A DNA stretch of 11,665 bases from HGM11416 sp045596285 (GCA_045596285.1 JAZOCA010000101.1:1-11665); one strand, 5' to 3'; counted from the first letter of the stretch, positions 1 to 7,697 are shown. The notes: a model not told the origin generated them from the sequence alone. Made by a program: numbers and translations.

Positions 1-15
1 AATTATTTTTTTCAT
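1..15 (-). CDS. Possible start of a further operon gene, cut off by the window edge
   Basis: An ATG at 15-13 lies 3 bases after the stop of the preceding gene and begins an open frame reading Met-Lys-Lys-Ile-Ile to the window edge. Lys-Lys after Met is a common bacterial N-terminus, and the close spacing fits the packed operon. There is no clear Shine-Dalgarno site upstream (the sequence is AAACTAAATT), and five codons cannot identify a product. Confidence 0.25.
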
Positions 16-18
16 AAT

Positions 19-504
19 TTAGTTTATAAATACTAAACTTACATTTGTATAATCGTTTTTCAAAAAATCATCCTTTTGCATATAAAATGCAATTTTTGCA
101 CAATTAATATCAAAAGGAAGAAACTTAGAAGGTATTTCAAGCAATAGAAATGTGTTTTCAGTCTCCTCAAAGATATTTAGTGTACCTATACTTTCTTTTT
201 TTATAGCAAAACATTCTGGATCTTCGTCAAAAAAACCTTCATTAAATTCAGTATAAGAATCTGGCTCTCCTTCATAAAATCTTACCTTAGGCTTCATCTT
301 CAACTTAGAAAGAGAATACGCTTCGACAAAAAAATATAAATACCCTTTTTTATCTTCAAAAAAATCTTCAAGATTAATTTGAGATAGAAAAAATTCATAA
401 GGAGAAAAAACATCCTCCATTAACCATGATTCAGGCAAATACACGTCCCCAAAAATTTTACTTTCTTCAAGTTCAACTTCCCTATTAATTATTAGCGCTT
501 TCAT
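19..504 (-). CDS. Small acidic protein, possibly a short DUF1963/YwqG-like protein
   Basis: The protein is 161 residues and rich in Glu, Asp and Phe, with no signal peptide or membrane segment. The central stretch, around residues 40-65 (FFLSQINLEDFFEDKKGYLYFF), resembles the LxQINL...GxLxFF signature I associate with DUF1963/YwqG proteins, but the protein is much shorter than the usual length of about 250, so this is a weak family call. The role of that family is unknown. The longest open frame begins with TTG at 513, but AAAGG sits directly against that TTG and 9 bases before the ATG at 504, so 504 is chosen. The start overlaps the end of the upstream helical-repeat gene by 20 bases, which suggests translational coupling in the leftward operon. 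Confidence 0.7.
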   Translation of the reverse strand: MKALIINREVELEESKIFGDVYLPESWLMEDVFSPYEFFLSQINLEDFFEDKKGYLYFFVEAYSLSKLKMKPKVRFYEGEPDSYTEFNEGFFDEDPECFAIKKESIGTLNIFEETENTFLLLEIPSKFLPFDINCAKIAFYMQKDDFLKNDYTNVSLVFIN

Positions 505-1318
505 CTTTTGCAACCTTTAATTTTTTATAATATTTATCACCTGAAAAATCGCGTTTTTCTTTATATTCTCCACCAAACAATTCAATAGCAAATTTTAATT
601 CTCTAAAATCAACATAATTAATATTTGGATTCTCTATAATTTCAAGTAAATCAGGTAAGGCCTTTTCATCGCCGTATCTTGTAACATAAGTTAAATACAA
701 CGGTATATCATCCAAATGTGTTTTTAATTCATTGATTAAAATAGCTAAAACTCTATCGTCGTGCTTGCATAACGAAAAAATTTCAAGAAAATATATAGCA
801 CTGCTACCAGCTTTATCAAATAGAGATAAAGCCTTCTCTTTTGAATATTCTGGATAAGTTGCAAGCATTTCTGCTAGTAATTCTTTTAAATCTTCTCCCA
901 CATCGTCGCTTAATAAAAGTTCAAAATATTTATCAAAAGCGATAACCGATTTTTTATCATTCAAAATATTTACACAATAAGATATAAGTTCTTCATTGTA
1001 ACCGTAATCGACGAATTTTGCAACTGCATTTTCGCAGTCTGAAGAAATAAGTGCTTCGCATAAATAATCTGATACAGCAACTCCGGTTTCAACATGTTCC
1101 TTAAGCAACTGCGACAACTCTTCTGCCGTTGCTTCTTTATAATATTCATCTGGCGTTTTACCATCTAGTTCGTCAAGGGCGGTATCTCCAAAATCAAGGT
1201 AAAGCAAAGGAATTTTCTCTTCCCATTCTTTTTCTGAAAGTTTTCCTTTGTTGTCATTGATATATTTTACTAAAAATGAATCAAATATATTATCTATATC
1301 TACTACCTTTAATTTCAT
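485..1318 (-). CDS. All-helical HEAT-like repeat protein of unknown function
   Basis: This is a 277-residue soluble, acidic and predicted almost wholly helical protein. The C-terminal half (about 150-255) has recurring helix pairs of HEAT type, for example DEKALPDLLEIIENPNINYV at about 217-236. The N-terminal part carries a distinctive DTALDELDGKTPDEYY stretch at about 45-60 that I cannot assign to a named domain. No catalytic motif is visible, so a protein-protein scaffold or adaptor role is an inference from the fold type only. The start is well supported: AGGAG lies 8 bases upstream of the ATG and overlaps the stop codon of the TPR gene before it, giving an 11-base gap and likely coupling. 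It sits downstream of hslO and the TPR gene in the same leftward operon. Confidence 0.8.
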   Translation of the reverse strand: MKLKVVDIDNIFDSFLVKYINDNKGKLSEKEWEEKIPLLYLDFGDTALDELDGKTPDEYYKEATAEELSQLLKEHVETGVAVSDYLCEALISSDCENAVAKFVDYGYNEELISYCVNILNDKKSVIAFDKYFELLLSDDVGEDLKELLAEMLATYPEYSKEKALSLFDKAGSSAIYFLEIFSLCKHDDRVLAILINELKTHLDDIPLYLTYVTRYGDEKALPDLLEIIENPNINYVDFRELKFAIELFGGEYKEKRDFSGDKYYKKLKVAKDESANN

Positions 1319-1329
1319 ATTTGTTTCTC

Positions 1330-3006
1330 CTATTCTCTATTGCATAATTCAATTATTTTATTCACTTCTTTAACGGAAGATCCTATGTATTCAATTAATT
1401 CATCATTAGACAATTTTATAGAAATGTCTGCATTAATTACAATATAAGCAGCCAAAGCAACTATATTATTAACTTTTCTCAAGTTACCGTTGGAAAGAAG
1501 TGTATAATATAGATCATCAGCAGAAATTTTAAGTTTATATAATTGATTTTCATCATACGGAGCCATACGTCCAAAAGCAACGGCGTAAGAACTTAAAAAT
1601 ACCCGTCCTTTATCTTCCGTAAACTGAACTTTTTCAAATGGTACTCTAAAATAAACATTATCATATACCATTCCAGTTAGTTTATCATTTCCCATTTCAA
1701 CTAAAACGGTAATAATCATGATTTTTACGTTATCGGATACAGTTGGATTAATAAGTAAATTCTTAAGATAAGTTTCAGATTTTTCACTTGGAACACATGA
1801 AAGAATTTGACATGCTATGATTTGAAGCTCTGTTCTATTCGTACAGAAACATGCAGATGCAAAATCATATATATCATTTTCATTCTTTTTAAGTTGTTTA
1901 CTGCTTTGTAATAAAAATTCCGTAGACTGCTTTTCCAACTGTAAAATTTTATATTCACATAAAGTGAACGTAAAGTTAAGTTTTTCGGGATAATCTATTC
2001 TTCCACACTCTTTTCCCAAAGATGCTTCAACATAGTATTTTGCTAAATATGAATTTGAAGCTCTATAATATCGCTTGAAACACTCTGATGCATGTTTATA
2101 TTCCCCAACATTATACGCAGCAATTCCCTGATAAAAAGCCATATTTGGCAAATCAAATAAATCCTTGAGTCGTTGAGAATATAGATAATTCAAATTATTA
2201 TTGCCAGAAGAATTAATTATATGAAAAAATTTAGATAAATGCTCTAGTTCAGCGCAATCTCTCTTTTTGATTATTAATAAAATCTTATCCGCATTCGCAA
2301 TATCATTAGCGCAAAAATACGTGCCAAATAAATTATTTAAAGCATAGTCGTAATTTGGGCTGTATTCTGGAATTTGCAAATACTTTTCAGCCGCAAGATC
2401 ATATCTTTTGTCGATAATAAAAAAAGCAGCTAACGTAATACAAGCATTTTCATACTCTACACTATTTTCATTTATAGATTTTACAATAGTATAGGCCTTT
2501 TCCCTATTACTTTCAAACAGCTTTTTCGCAGTTATGATATTCTGTGCATCTCTTTCTGAGTTGATCTCTTTAAACTGTTTATTTTTGTCATCTTCACAAG
2601 TCAAAGAATACAAATCGAAAAGACAATCGTCAAAAGGTAACTCCGTTACGTCATCGGTGTTCTCTTCGTTGATTTGCAAATTAAAATAGTAAGCAGCAAT
2701 ATCGTTAATTCCTGTTAAATAATAATTTCCACCAAGACCATTATAGGCTTCTATATGATAGCGCTTTTTGACGAAATTTAAATATTTAAACCAGTAGGTT
2801 ATGCTTTCTGAATACATCATTAAATCGGTGTAAATATCCGCGACATTTCTATATAATACAGCGGGAAATTTTCCTGTTCTTTCCAATTCAAGATATAAAG
2901 AAAGGGCTCCTTCTAAATCCCCCGATTCAGCCCTTTCAACAGCAGTTGGAAAGAGTGTATCTTCGTTCTTTTTAAATAAAATAACGTTACTTGCTTTCTC
3001 TTTCAA
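1330..3006 (-). CDS. Large TPR/alpha-solenoid protein of unknown function
   Basis: The protein is 558 residues from the chosen start. TPR-like helix pairs are visible in the N-terminal third (AVERAESGDLEGALSLYLEL, about 22-41; AVLYRNVADIYTDLMMYSES, about 48-67; IEAYNGLGGNYYLTGINDIA, about 84-103). They recur in the middle (YENACITLAAFFIIDKRYDL; YNVGEYKHASECFKRYYR). The C-terminal part becomes more HEAT-like and ends in a separate helical segment. There is no signal peptide, membrane segment or enzymatic motif. TPR solenoids usually act as protein-binding scaffolds, so a partner in this operon is a reasonable inference. An upstream in-frame TTG at 3039 would overlap hslO, but AAGGAG lies 7 bases before the TTG at 3006, four bases past the hslO stop, so 3006 is preferred. 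A TTG start can reduce expression. Confidence 0.85.
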   Translation of the reverse strand: MKEKASNVILFKKNEDTLFPTAVERAESGDLEGALSLYLELERTGKFPAVLYRNVADIYTDLMMYSESITYWFKYLNFVKKRYHIEAYNGLGGNYYLTGINDIAAYYFNLQINEENTDDVTELPFDDCLFDLYSLTCEDDKNKQFKEINSERDAQNIITAKKLFESNREKAYTIVKSINENSVEYENACITLAAFFIIDKRYDLAAEKYLQIPEYSPNYDYALNNLFGTYFCANDIANADKILLIIKKRDCAELEHLSKFFHIINSSGNNNLNYLYSQRLKDLFDLPNMAFYQGIAAYNVGEYKHASECFKRYYRASNSYLAKYYVEASLGKECGRIDYPEKLNFTFTLCEYKILQLEKQSTEFLLQSSKQLKKNENDIYDFASACFCTNRTELQIIACQILSCVPSEKSETYLKNLLINPTVSDNVKIMIITVLVEMGNDKLTGMVYDNVYFRVPFEKVQFTEDKGRVFLSSYAVAFGRMAPYDENQLYKLKISADDLYYTLLSNGNLRKVNNIVALAAYIVINADISIKLSNDELIEYIGSSVKEVNKIIELCNRE

Positions 3007-3010
3007 GAAT

Positions 3011-3886
3011 TTACTCCTTTTTTGCAACCAAATTAGCAATCAATTCGTTTACGTCATCTTCGTAATATACGTAGTTTTTGTTACAAAAATGGCAATGTAC
3101 TTCTATCTTACCTTCACTTTCTAAGGTTTCACGCAATTCCCTTGCTCCTAATGTGATAAGCATTGAATCAATGTACTCTTTCGAACATACACAGTTATAT
3201 TTTGGATTAAAAACTTCATATTTAAAATCCGTAAAGGCACGCTTAATGAAATTTTCAACTCCTTCATTTTGCATGATACTAGATATATCCGAAAGAGATA
3301 GAATTAATTCTTCAGCCTTAATTATTGACTGTTCGTCCGCATCAGGTAACACTTGAAAAATTACACCTCCGGCCCCAACACAGCGCAAATCAGTACCGAT
3401 TTTAACGCCAAGCGCCATACCTGTTGGTTGTTGCTCTGAATATGTATAATATGCTGCAAAATCTTCAGCTATTTCACCGCTTACGATTTGTGCACTTCCA
3501 GTATATGGTTCTTTTAATCCCATACTCTTCACAACCGTAATTCTACCCTTACCAACACAACCAGCGACGTCAAGTTTTCCTTTTGAATTAAGCGGTAAAT
3601 CACATTGTGGATTATCTATATACCCACGAACGTTTAAATTACTATCTCCGGCAACAACGATATGCCCGCCTACCCCATCTCCATTAATCGTAACAGACAA
3701 TCTATCTCCATCCGATTTTAAAGTTGATGACATAAAAATAGCAGCAATCATGCTTCTACCTAAAGCCGCAGCAGCAAGTGGCGAAAGTTTATGTATTTCT
3801 ATTGCCTGATTAACTATATCTGTTCCTTCTATCACCGTAACGGATATTTTATCGTTAAAAGCAACTCCTTTATATAATTTTGCCAT
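3011..3886 (-). CDS. hslO: Redox-regulated holdase chaperone Hsp33
   Basis: Hsp33 is a cytosolic ATP-independent chaperone that is inactive when reduced and zinc-bound. Oxidation together with unfolding turns it on, and it then holds aggregating proteins. The 291-residue length is typical. The four zinc cysteines are all present as CVC at 232-234 and CHFC at 265-268, the CXC...CXXC signature. The N-terminal domain carries family stretches such as LSPLAAAALGRSMIAA (34-49), GDGVGGHIVVAGD (69-81) and EQQPTGMALGVKI (151-163). Three further cysteines (95, 110, 169) lie outside the zinc site. The start is supported by AAGGTG seven bases upstream, inside the last codons of the methyltransferase gene, with a 4-base gap. 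The TPR gene follows after 4 bases, so hslO is in the middle of an operon rather than alone. Confidence 0.97.
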   Translation of the reverse strand: MAKLYKGVAFNDKISVTVIEGTDIVNQAIEIHKLSPLAAAALGRSMIAAIFMSSTLKSDGDRLSVTINGDGVGGHIVVAGDSNLNVRGYIDNPQCDLPLNSKGKLDVAGCVGKGRITVVKSMGLKEPYTGSAQIVSGEIAEDFAAYYTYSEQQPTGMALGVKIGTDLRCVGAGGVIFQVLPDADEQSIIKAEELILSLSDISSIMQNEGVENFIKRAFTDFKYEVFNPKYNCVCSKEYIDSMLITLGARELRETLESEGKIEVHCHFCNKNYVYYEDDVNELIANLVAKKE

Positions 3887-3890
3887 TTCA

Positions 3891-4631
3891 TTACACCTTT
3901 TTAGCCGTAATATTTATACGATGCGAATCGTTTTTGTATTCAGCCATATCTCCATCCACAGAAAGTATGATAAATCCTGAATTAATTAAAGCAGATTCTA
4001 GTGATTGTCTCGTATGTATATATTCTGTTAAAACGCTTTCCCTTTTTATATATTTATCCTTTTCACGTAAAAAAACACTCATTTCCATTACGACACGATC
4101 ATCATAAGGAGTATTAAACCAAATATATGAATAATCATCATCATCTTCGCAAAAGGTGTTATTTGAAATTATGTTTTTTAATTTGTATTCACTTGAAACA
4201 TCAAAATGAAGTATTCCACCTTTTTTTATGATATTTCCCATACTTTTGAATGCCTTTTCAAGTTTAGATGGAGGCAAACAATTCACGGCATCGTTTATCG
4301 CAGTTATAAAATCAACTTTCCCATTGAATTTTAACGCTGCCATATCTCCAAGCATATACGGAATAAAAATACCTTCTCTTGCTGTTATTTGCTGTGCAGA
4401 AGTAAGCATTTCAGGTGAAATATCAATACCGGTAACAGAATAACCGGCTCTTTTAAGTGAGCGAGTAAAATATCCGCTACCACATGCCATATCAATACAA
4501 GTTTTTCCAGAAGGATAAAATTCTTTTATTTTATTTACTACGTACGTTGCCCAACCTTCATAATCACAATTATTCCGCATTGAATAATCGTAAAATTCTG
4601 CAATTGAAGCAAAAAGTTGTGTTTTTTTCAT
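3891..4631 (-). CDS. Class I SAM-dependent methyltransferase, YqeM-like
   Basis: The protein is about 246 residues. Motif I (IDMACGSGYF) and the acidic end of strand 2 (VTGIDISPEM) give a standard SAM-binding Rossmann fold. A later LGDMAALKF stretch and DAVNCLPPSKLEKAFKSMGN fit the post-motif region of this superfamily. The N-terminal FASIAEFYDYSM and the C-terminal half (HFDVSSEYKL, YIWFNTPYDDR) resemble the uncharacterised YqeM group of Bacillus. The methyl acceptor cannot be read from the sequence. A GTG at 4637 is an alternative start two codons earlier. I prefer the ATG at 4631, with only a weak AAGTG upstream. The upstream gap contains a strong hairpin and no good promoter, so transcription probably comes from the DUF624 promoter. 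Confidence 0.88.
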   Translation of the reverse strand: MKKTQLFASIAEFYDYSMRNNCDYEGWATYVVNKIKEFYPSGKTCIDMACGSGYFTRSLKRAGYSVTGIDISPEMLTSAQQITAREGIFIPYMLGDMAALKFNGKVDFITAINDAVNCLPPSKLEKAFKSMGNIIKKGGILHFDVSSEYKLKNIISNNTFCEDDDDYSYIWFNTPYDDRVVMEMSVFLREKDKYIKRESVLTEYIHTRQSLESALINSGFIILSVDGDMAEYKNDSHRINITAKKV

Positions 4632-4658
4632 ATTCACTTAATTATTAAATAATTTACT

Positions 4659-4684
4659 TAAGGGCGGAAAGTTTTCCGCCCTTA
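4659..4684 (-). other. Perfect intercistronic hairpin without a U tract
   Basis: AAGGGCGGAAA and TTTCCGCCCTT form a 12-base-pair inverted repeat (including the outer T-A pair) around two central bases, and realistically close an 11-pair stem with a four-base loop. It lies between the stop of the DUF624-type gene (4695) and the start of the methyltransferase gene (4631). On the minus strand it is followed by AAGTAAATTATTT, which is AT-rich but not a run of T. It may be a partial terminator, an RNA-processing site or a stabiliser of the upstream message. Confidence 0.6.
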
Positions 4685-4694
4685 TAATATCGCC

Positions 4695-5912
4695 CTAGTT
4701 CTCTTCTTCATCAGAATTATTAGATAGATCGCTTTGATCATCTAAATCTTCATCTTCAACTATCGGTTCGTTTTCTTTAATTTTACCAGATAATACGTCT
4801 TCAACATATTCGTCACTTATACGACGCATCGCTGCCTTACTTTCTTCAAGACGCCTTAAATCTTCTCTTGAAAAAGTTTCAGGTATTTCCAAAATCTCTA
4901 CGTCGTAGTCGGTAATAGGTTTAATGGGACGCTTTCCAAGGGTTGAGCGCTCAAAGGAAAAGTCCGTTTCTTCAGGATCGGCGTTTTTATCGTATATTCC
5001 CCTATTTTTAACCGCCCCAGGAACTCTGTCATTAATAAATTTATCAAATGTCCAGTGCGAATAGTCGGTCCAAATCAACGCGGCGCCAGATAATCCAAAT
5101 AAAATAAATATAATTAAGCCAATCGACATTCCAAGCGAGCCCGCAAGCATTAAAATAACGGATACTAACGCAAACGCTATAAAGAAAATGTTTGTAGGAA
5201 TTAGTGCAATAGTCATAATCACCGCATTTCTAACAAGTTGCATAAATTTCAACTTATAAGTAACACCCATCGAAAGCATAAACATATACATTATGCTTAC
5301 AAAAACAATCATAATATAAGAGAAAATTTTAGAAAAAGTCAATAGCCAATGAGCTCCGTTCGTTGCAATTGCCCAATTAGCATATGAAACCGTGAAAAGA
5401 CATAACGTCAAAACAATAGTGTAAAATAAAGTTGAAAGTAGAACCACAACAAAGTTTTTCTTAATTCCAGCCCAAAAATCACTACCGACGATTACCCCTT
5501 CGCCCCAGATCATATTACGCATAACATACATACCGCCTGATAGACCTATTGATGCAAATATGCCGGCGATGGGAAGAAAAATTAAAGTTGATCTGTTTGC
5601 AATAAGATATATTTCTTCCGTTATTCCCGAATATAAAGGAAATGATGGATACCCCAACCCGATATTCTGCGAGAAAGGCATTAGTAACGCATAATATTGA
5701 ACTTGCATATATCGCAAAAATATTACCGCAACAACAGGTAAAAAACATAGCAACATAAGCAAATTCAAGCCTACGATTTTGCCCATATTGTTACGAAATA
5801 CATCCCAGCCAAGTTCCCAACGGTTACCAGGTAACGTCGAGCGCGCATAGGAATCCGATCTTTCGGGTCCTTCGATCATTCTTGCGATAAAACCTTTTTT
5901 CTTTGCTGCCAT
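4695..5912 (-). CDS. DUF624/YesL-like six-helix membrane protein with acidic cytoplasmic tail
   Basis: This 405-residue integral membrane protein has about six hydrophobic segments near residues 46-66, 108-130, 153-175, 190-215, 228-252 and 256-283. The stretch WGEGVIVGSDFWAGIKKNF at about 136-153 and the opening ELGWDVFRNNMGKIVGLNLL match the pattern of DUF624 (YesL) proteins, whose function is not established. Family members are usually near 210 residues. This one adds about 120 residues after the last helix, ending in a highly acidic tail (VEDEDLDDQSDLSNNSDEEE). It is the first gene of the leftward operon, about 65 bases downstream of a good promoter at 5978-6006. The Shine-Dalgarno site is poor: GGGG lies seven bases before the ATG. 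The stop is followed by a hairpin at 4659-4684. Confidence 0.88.
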   Translation of the reverse strand: MAAKKKGFIARMIEGPERSDSYARSTLPGNRWELGWDVFRNNMGKIVGLNLLMLLCFLPVVAVIFLRYMQVQYYALLMPFSQNIGLGYPSFPLYSGITEEIYLIANRSTLIFLPIAGIFASIGLSGGMYVMRNMIWGEGVIVGSDFWAGIKKNFVVVLLSTLFYTIVLTLCLFTVSYANWAIATNGAHWLLTFSKIFSYIMIVFVSIMYMFMLSMGVTYKLKFMQLVRNAVIMTIALIPTNIFFIAFALVSVILMLAGSLGMSIGLIIFILFGLSGAALIWTDYSHWTFDKFINDRVPGAVKNRGIYDKNADPEETDFSFERSTLGKRPIKPITDYDVEILEIPETFSREDLRRLEESKAAMRRISDEYVEDVLSGKIKENEPIVEDEDLDDQSDLSNNSDEEEN

Positions 5913-5977
5913 TAATTAACCCCAAATTTGTATTATTTTCTTCAAATAGTAAATATTCTTAATATTTAACACCTAAT

Positions 5978-6006
5978 ATAATAACTTATTTTCGATTTTT
6001 TATCAA
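5978..6006 (-). promoter_or_regulatory. Sigma-A-type promoter for the leftward hslO operon
   Basis: On the minus strand, TTGATA (6006-6001), a 17-base spacer and TATTAT (5983-5978) give a good vegetative promoter. Transcription would begin near 5971 and leave a leader of about 60 bases before the DUF624-type gene. No operator or riboswitch fold is evident in the leader, which is almost pure A/T. The call rests on motif and spacing only. Confidence 0.65.
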
Positions 6007-6030
6007 ACAAAATAGCACTACTTTTATTTT

Positions 6031-6059
6031 TTGTTTAATTAAAATTTAAAATGTAATAT
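6031..6059 (+). promoter_or_regulatory. Candidate dapA promoter
   Basis: TTGTTT (6031-6036), a 17-base spacer and TAATAT (6054-6059) match the consensus at four positions in each box and would give a leader of about 55 bases. A perfect TATAAT at 6110-6115 is an alternative -10. It ends five bases before the dapA ATG and has no recognisable -35, so it would make an almost leaderless message. The divergent 5913-6120 interval holds no T-box, L-box lysine riboswitch or gene that I can recognise. Confidence 0.35.
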
Positions 6060-6120
6060 TTTTCGCCTTTTTTTTTACAATATATCCGCAAAGTTATCAT
6101 TTAAACACATATAATAAAGT

Positions 6121-7008
6121 ATGAAAAAAACACAATTTGGCGGTGTTATTACCGCACTAATTACTCCATTTAAAAACAACAAAATAGACTATGATGCTTT
6201 AGAACGAATTTTAATTGACCAAATCAATGCAAAAATTGATGGTATTTTACTTTATGGAACAACAGGCGAAGGTTTAAGCCTAACTATGTTAGAAAAAAAG
6301 TCAATTTACATTTTTACAAGAAATGTAATAGGAAATAAAACAAACCTTATCGGGTGTGTTTGTAATCCAGTTACAAACAGCGCCTGTAAAGAAGTTAAAA
6401 CATTTTCCGAATGGGGGTTTGATGCTCTATTATGCAGCACTCCCTATTATTACACTACGTTAGAAAAAGGACTTATACTCCATTTTCAAACACTTGAAAA
6501 ACAAAGCGACATACCATTAATAATTTATAACGTTCCGAAAAGAACTGGTTGCGATATTTCAAATTATTTGTCGTTATTAGAATATATAGATAACACTCAA
6601 AAATATGTTGGAATAAAACACTGCGCAGATAATTTGCACGCTATGACTTCTATGCTAAAAAAAATAAAAACGCCTCTATTTTGTGGATCAGACATATTTT
6701 TACAACAGTCGTTAGAATGCAAATATGCAGGAGCAATCTCGGTAATTAGCAACTTGTTTCCACACAAAACCAAACAATTGTACACAGACATAAAAACATT
6801 AAAATATAAAGATTTCACGGGCAATTTTGAAGATTTTTATAAAATCATAAATTGCTTAAACTTATTACCAAATCCTATTGGCATTAAATATCTTATGGCA
6901 CAAAAATATTCTTTTAACAATGAATTGCGATTACCCTTGTATCCAGCGGATAGCAATTTTATTAATTTAATTCAAAACCATATAAAGTTAATTTTTAAGG
7001 AGAAATAA
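6121..7008 (+). CDS. dapA: 4-hydroxy-tetrahydrodipicolinate synthase
   Basis: DapA condenses pyruvate with aspartate semialdehyde, the first committed step towards diaminopimelate and lysine, in the cytosol. At 295 residues it has the normal TIM-barrel length. Visible signatures are GTTGEG with the catalytic Thr pair at 47-48, STPYYY around Tyr110, YNVPKRTG with Tyr136 and Arg141, and the Schiff-base lysine in GIKHCAD (Lys166). The YNVPxRTG form favours DapA over N-acetylneuraminate lyase relatives, and the adjoining dapB confirms the pathway. The lysine motif GIKHCAD differs from the common GIKEAxG. There is no Shine-Dalgarno site in front of the ATG (ATAATAAAGT). The stop overlaps the dapB start by one base. 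Confidence 0.96.
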   Translation: MKKTQFGGVITALITPFKNNKIDYDALERILIDQINAKIDGILLYGTTGEGLSLTMLEKKSIYIFTRNVIGNKTNLIGCVCNPVTNSACKEVKTFSEWGFDALLCSTPYYYTTLEKGLILHFQTLEKQSDIPLIIYNVPKRTGCDISNYLSLLEYIDNTQKYVGIKHCADNLHAMTSMLKKIKTPLFCGSDIFLQQSLECKYAGAISVISNLFPHKTKQLYTDIKTLKYKDFTGNFEDFYKIINCLNLLPNPIGIKYLMAQKYSFNNELRLPLYPADSNFINLIQNHIKLIFKEK

Positions 7009-7697
7009 TGTATTCAATATTAATTAGTGGAATTAGCGGTAAAGTAGGTTCTCAAATATTAAAATTAGCACCTTTATATTCTTTCAGCGTAGTATGTGGA
7101 ATTGATAGAAAAACTTTTACTGAAGCCGATTGCCCAATATACACTTCGTTTAGCGAAGTAAAAGAGAACGTTGATATAGTAGTTGATTTTTCATCTCCGG
7201 CATTAACAGAAAAAGCAATCGAATTTTGCTTCGATAGGCGTTGTGCCTTGATAAGCGGAACAACTGCTCTACTAAGCACACAAAAGATTAAATTGCAGGA
7301 ACTTTCTAAACGAGTTCCTGTATGCTATTCAACCAATTACTCTCAAAGTGTAAATACATTTATCGAATGCGCTAGTGTGCTAAATAAAACATTGAACGGA
7401 TTTGATTTAACCTTAGTAGAATTACATAACAAAAATAAAAAAGATGCACCTAGTGGCACTGCTAAAACTATAGCTGAAAAATTAAACATTGAAAATATCC
7501 ATTCAATTAGAGGTGGCTCTATTTCAGGTGAACATAAACTAATTTTTCTTGGTGATGGTGAAGAAATAGAGTTTAGCCACAGAACTTTTGATAAGTCGAT
7601 TTTTGCCAAAGGAGCGTTAAGATGCGCCACAACCCTACTAGAAAAAGAAAAAGGACTATACGATCTTAGCCTGTTGCTAACTACCGCACGTCCTTAA
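7008..7697 (+). CDS. dapB: 4-hydroxy-tetrahydrodipicolinate reductase
   Basis: DapB reduces the DapA product with NAD(P)H to tetrahydrodipicolinate. Signatures in order: the dinucleotide-binding GISGKVG (8-14), VVDFSSP (58-64), SGTT (83-86), the active-site ELHNKNKKDAPSGTA (138-152), RGGSISGEH (168-176) and FAKGAL (199-204). Compared with the Escherichia coli HHRHK motif, the first His (140) and the Lys (144) are kept and the second His is Asn141. The protein is short at 229 residues against 240-270 in many relatives, but all blocks are present. Translation is well supported, with AAGGAG five bases before the ATG, and is coupled to dapA through TAATG. The gene ends 12 bases from the convergent peptidase gene, with no terminator in between. 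Confidence 0.96.
   Translation: MYSILISGISGKVGSQILKLAPLYSFSVVCGIDRKTFTEADCPIYTSFSEVKENVDIVVDFSSPALTEKAIEFCFDRRCALISGTTALLSTQKIKLQELSKRVPVCYSTNYSQSVNTFIECASVLNKTLNGFDLTLVELHNKNKKDAPSGTAKTIAEKLNIENIHSIRGGSISGEHKLIFLGDGEEIEFSHRTFDKSIFAKGALRCATTLLEKEKGLYDLSLLLTTARP

Noticed and set aside
970..1164. Second minus-strand frame inside the HEAT-like gene
   Set aside because: It is an out-of-frame shadow of the 277-residue gene, rich in Lys, Gln and Arg as frame-shifted coding sequence often is, with no independent start signal.
3078..3356. Plus-strand frame antisense to hslO
   Set aside because: It lies wholly inside the confidently identified Hsp33 gene and has no Shine-Dalgarno site or family resemblance.
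5913..6120. Lysine riboswitch or T-box upstream of dapA
   Set aside because: The interval is almost pure A/T, with no GC-rich stems, no T-box-like conserved stretch and no terminator hairpin.
7343..7630. Minus-strand 95-codon frame opposite dapB
   Set aside because: dapB carries all its conserved blocks in the plus frame, and the antisense frame has no start signals.
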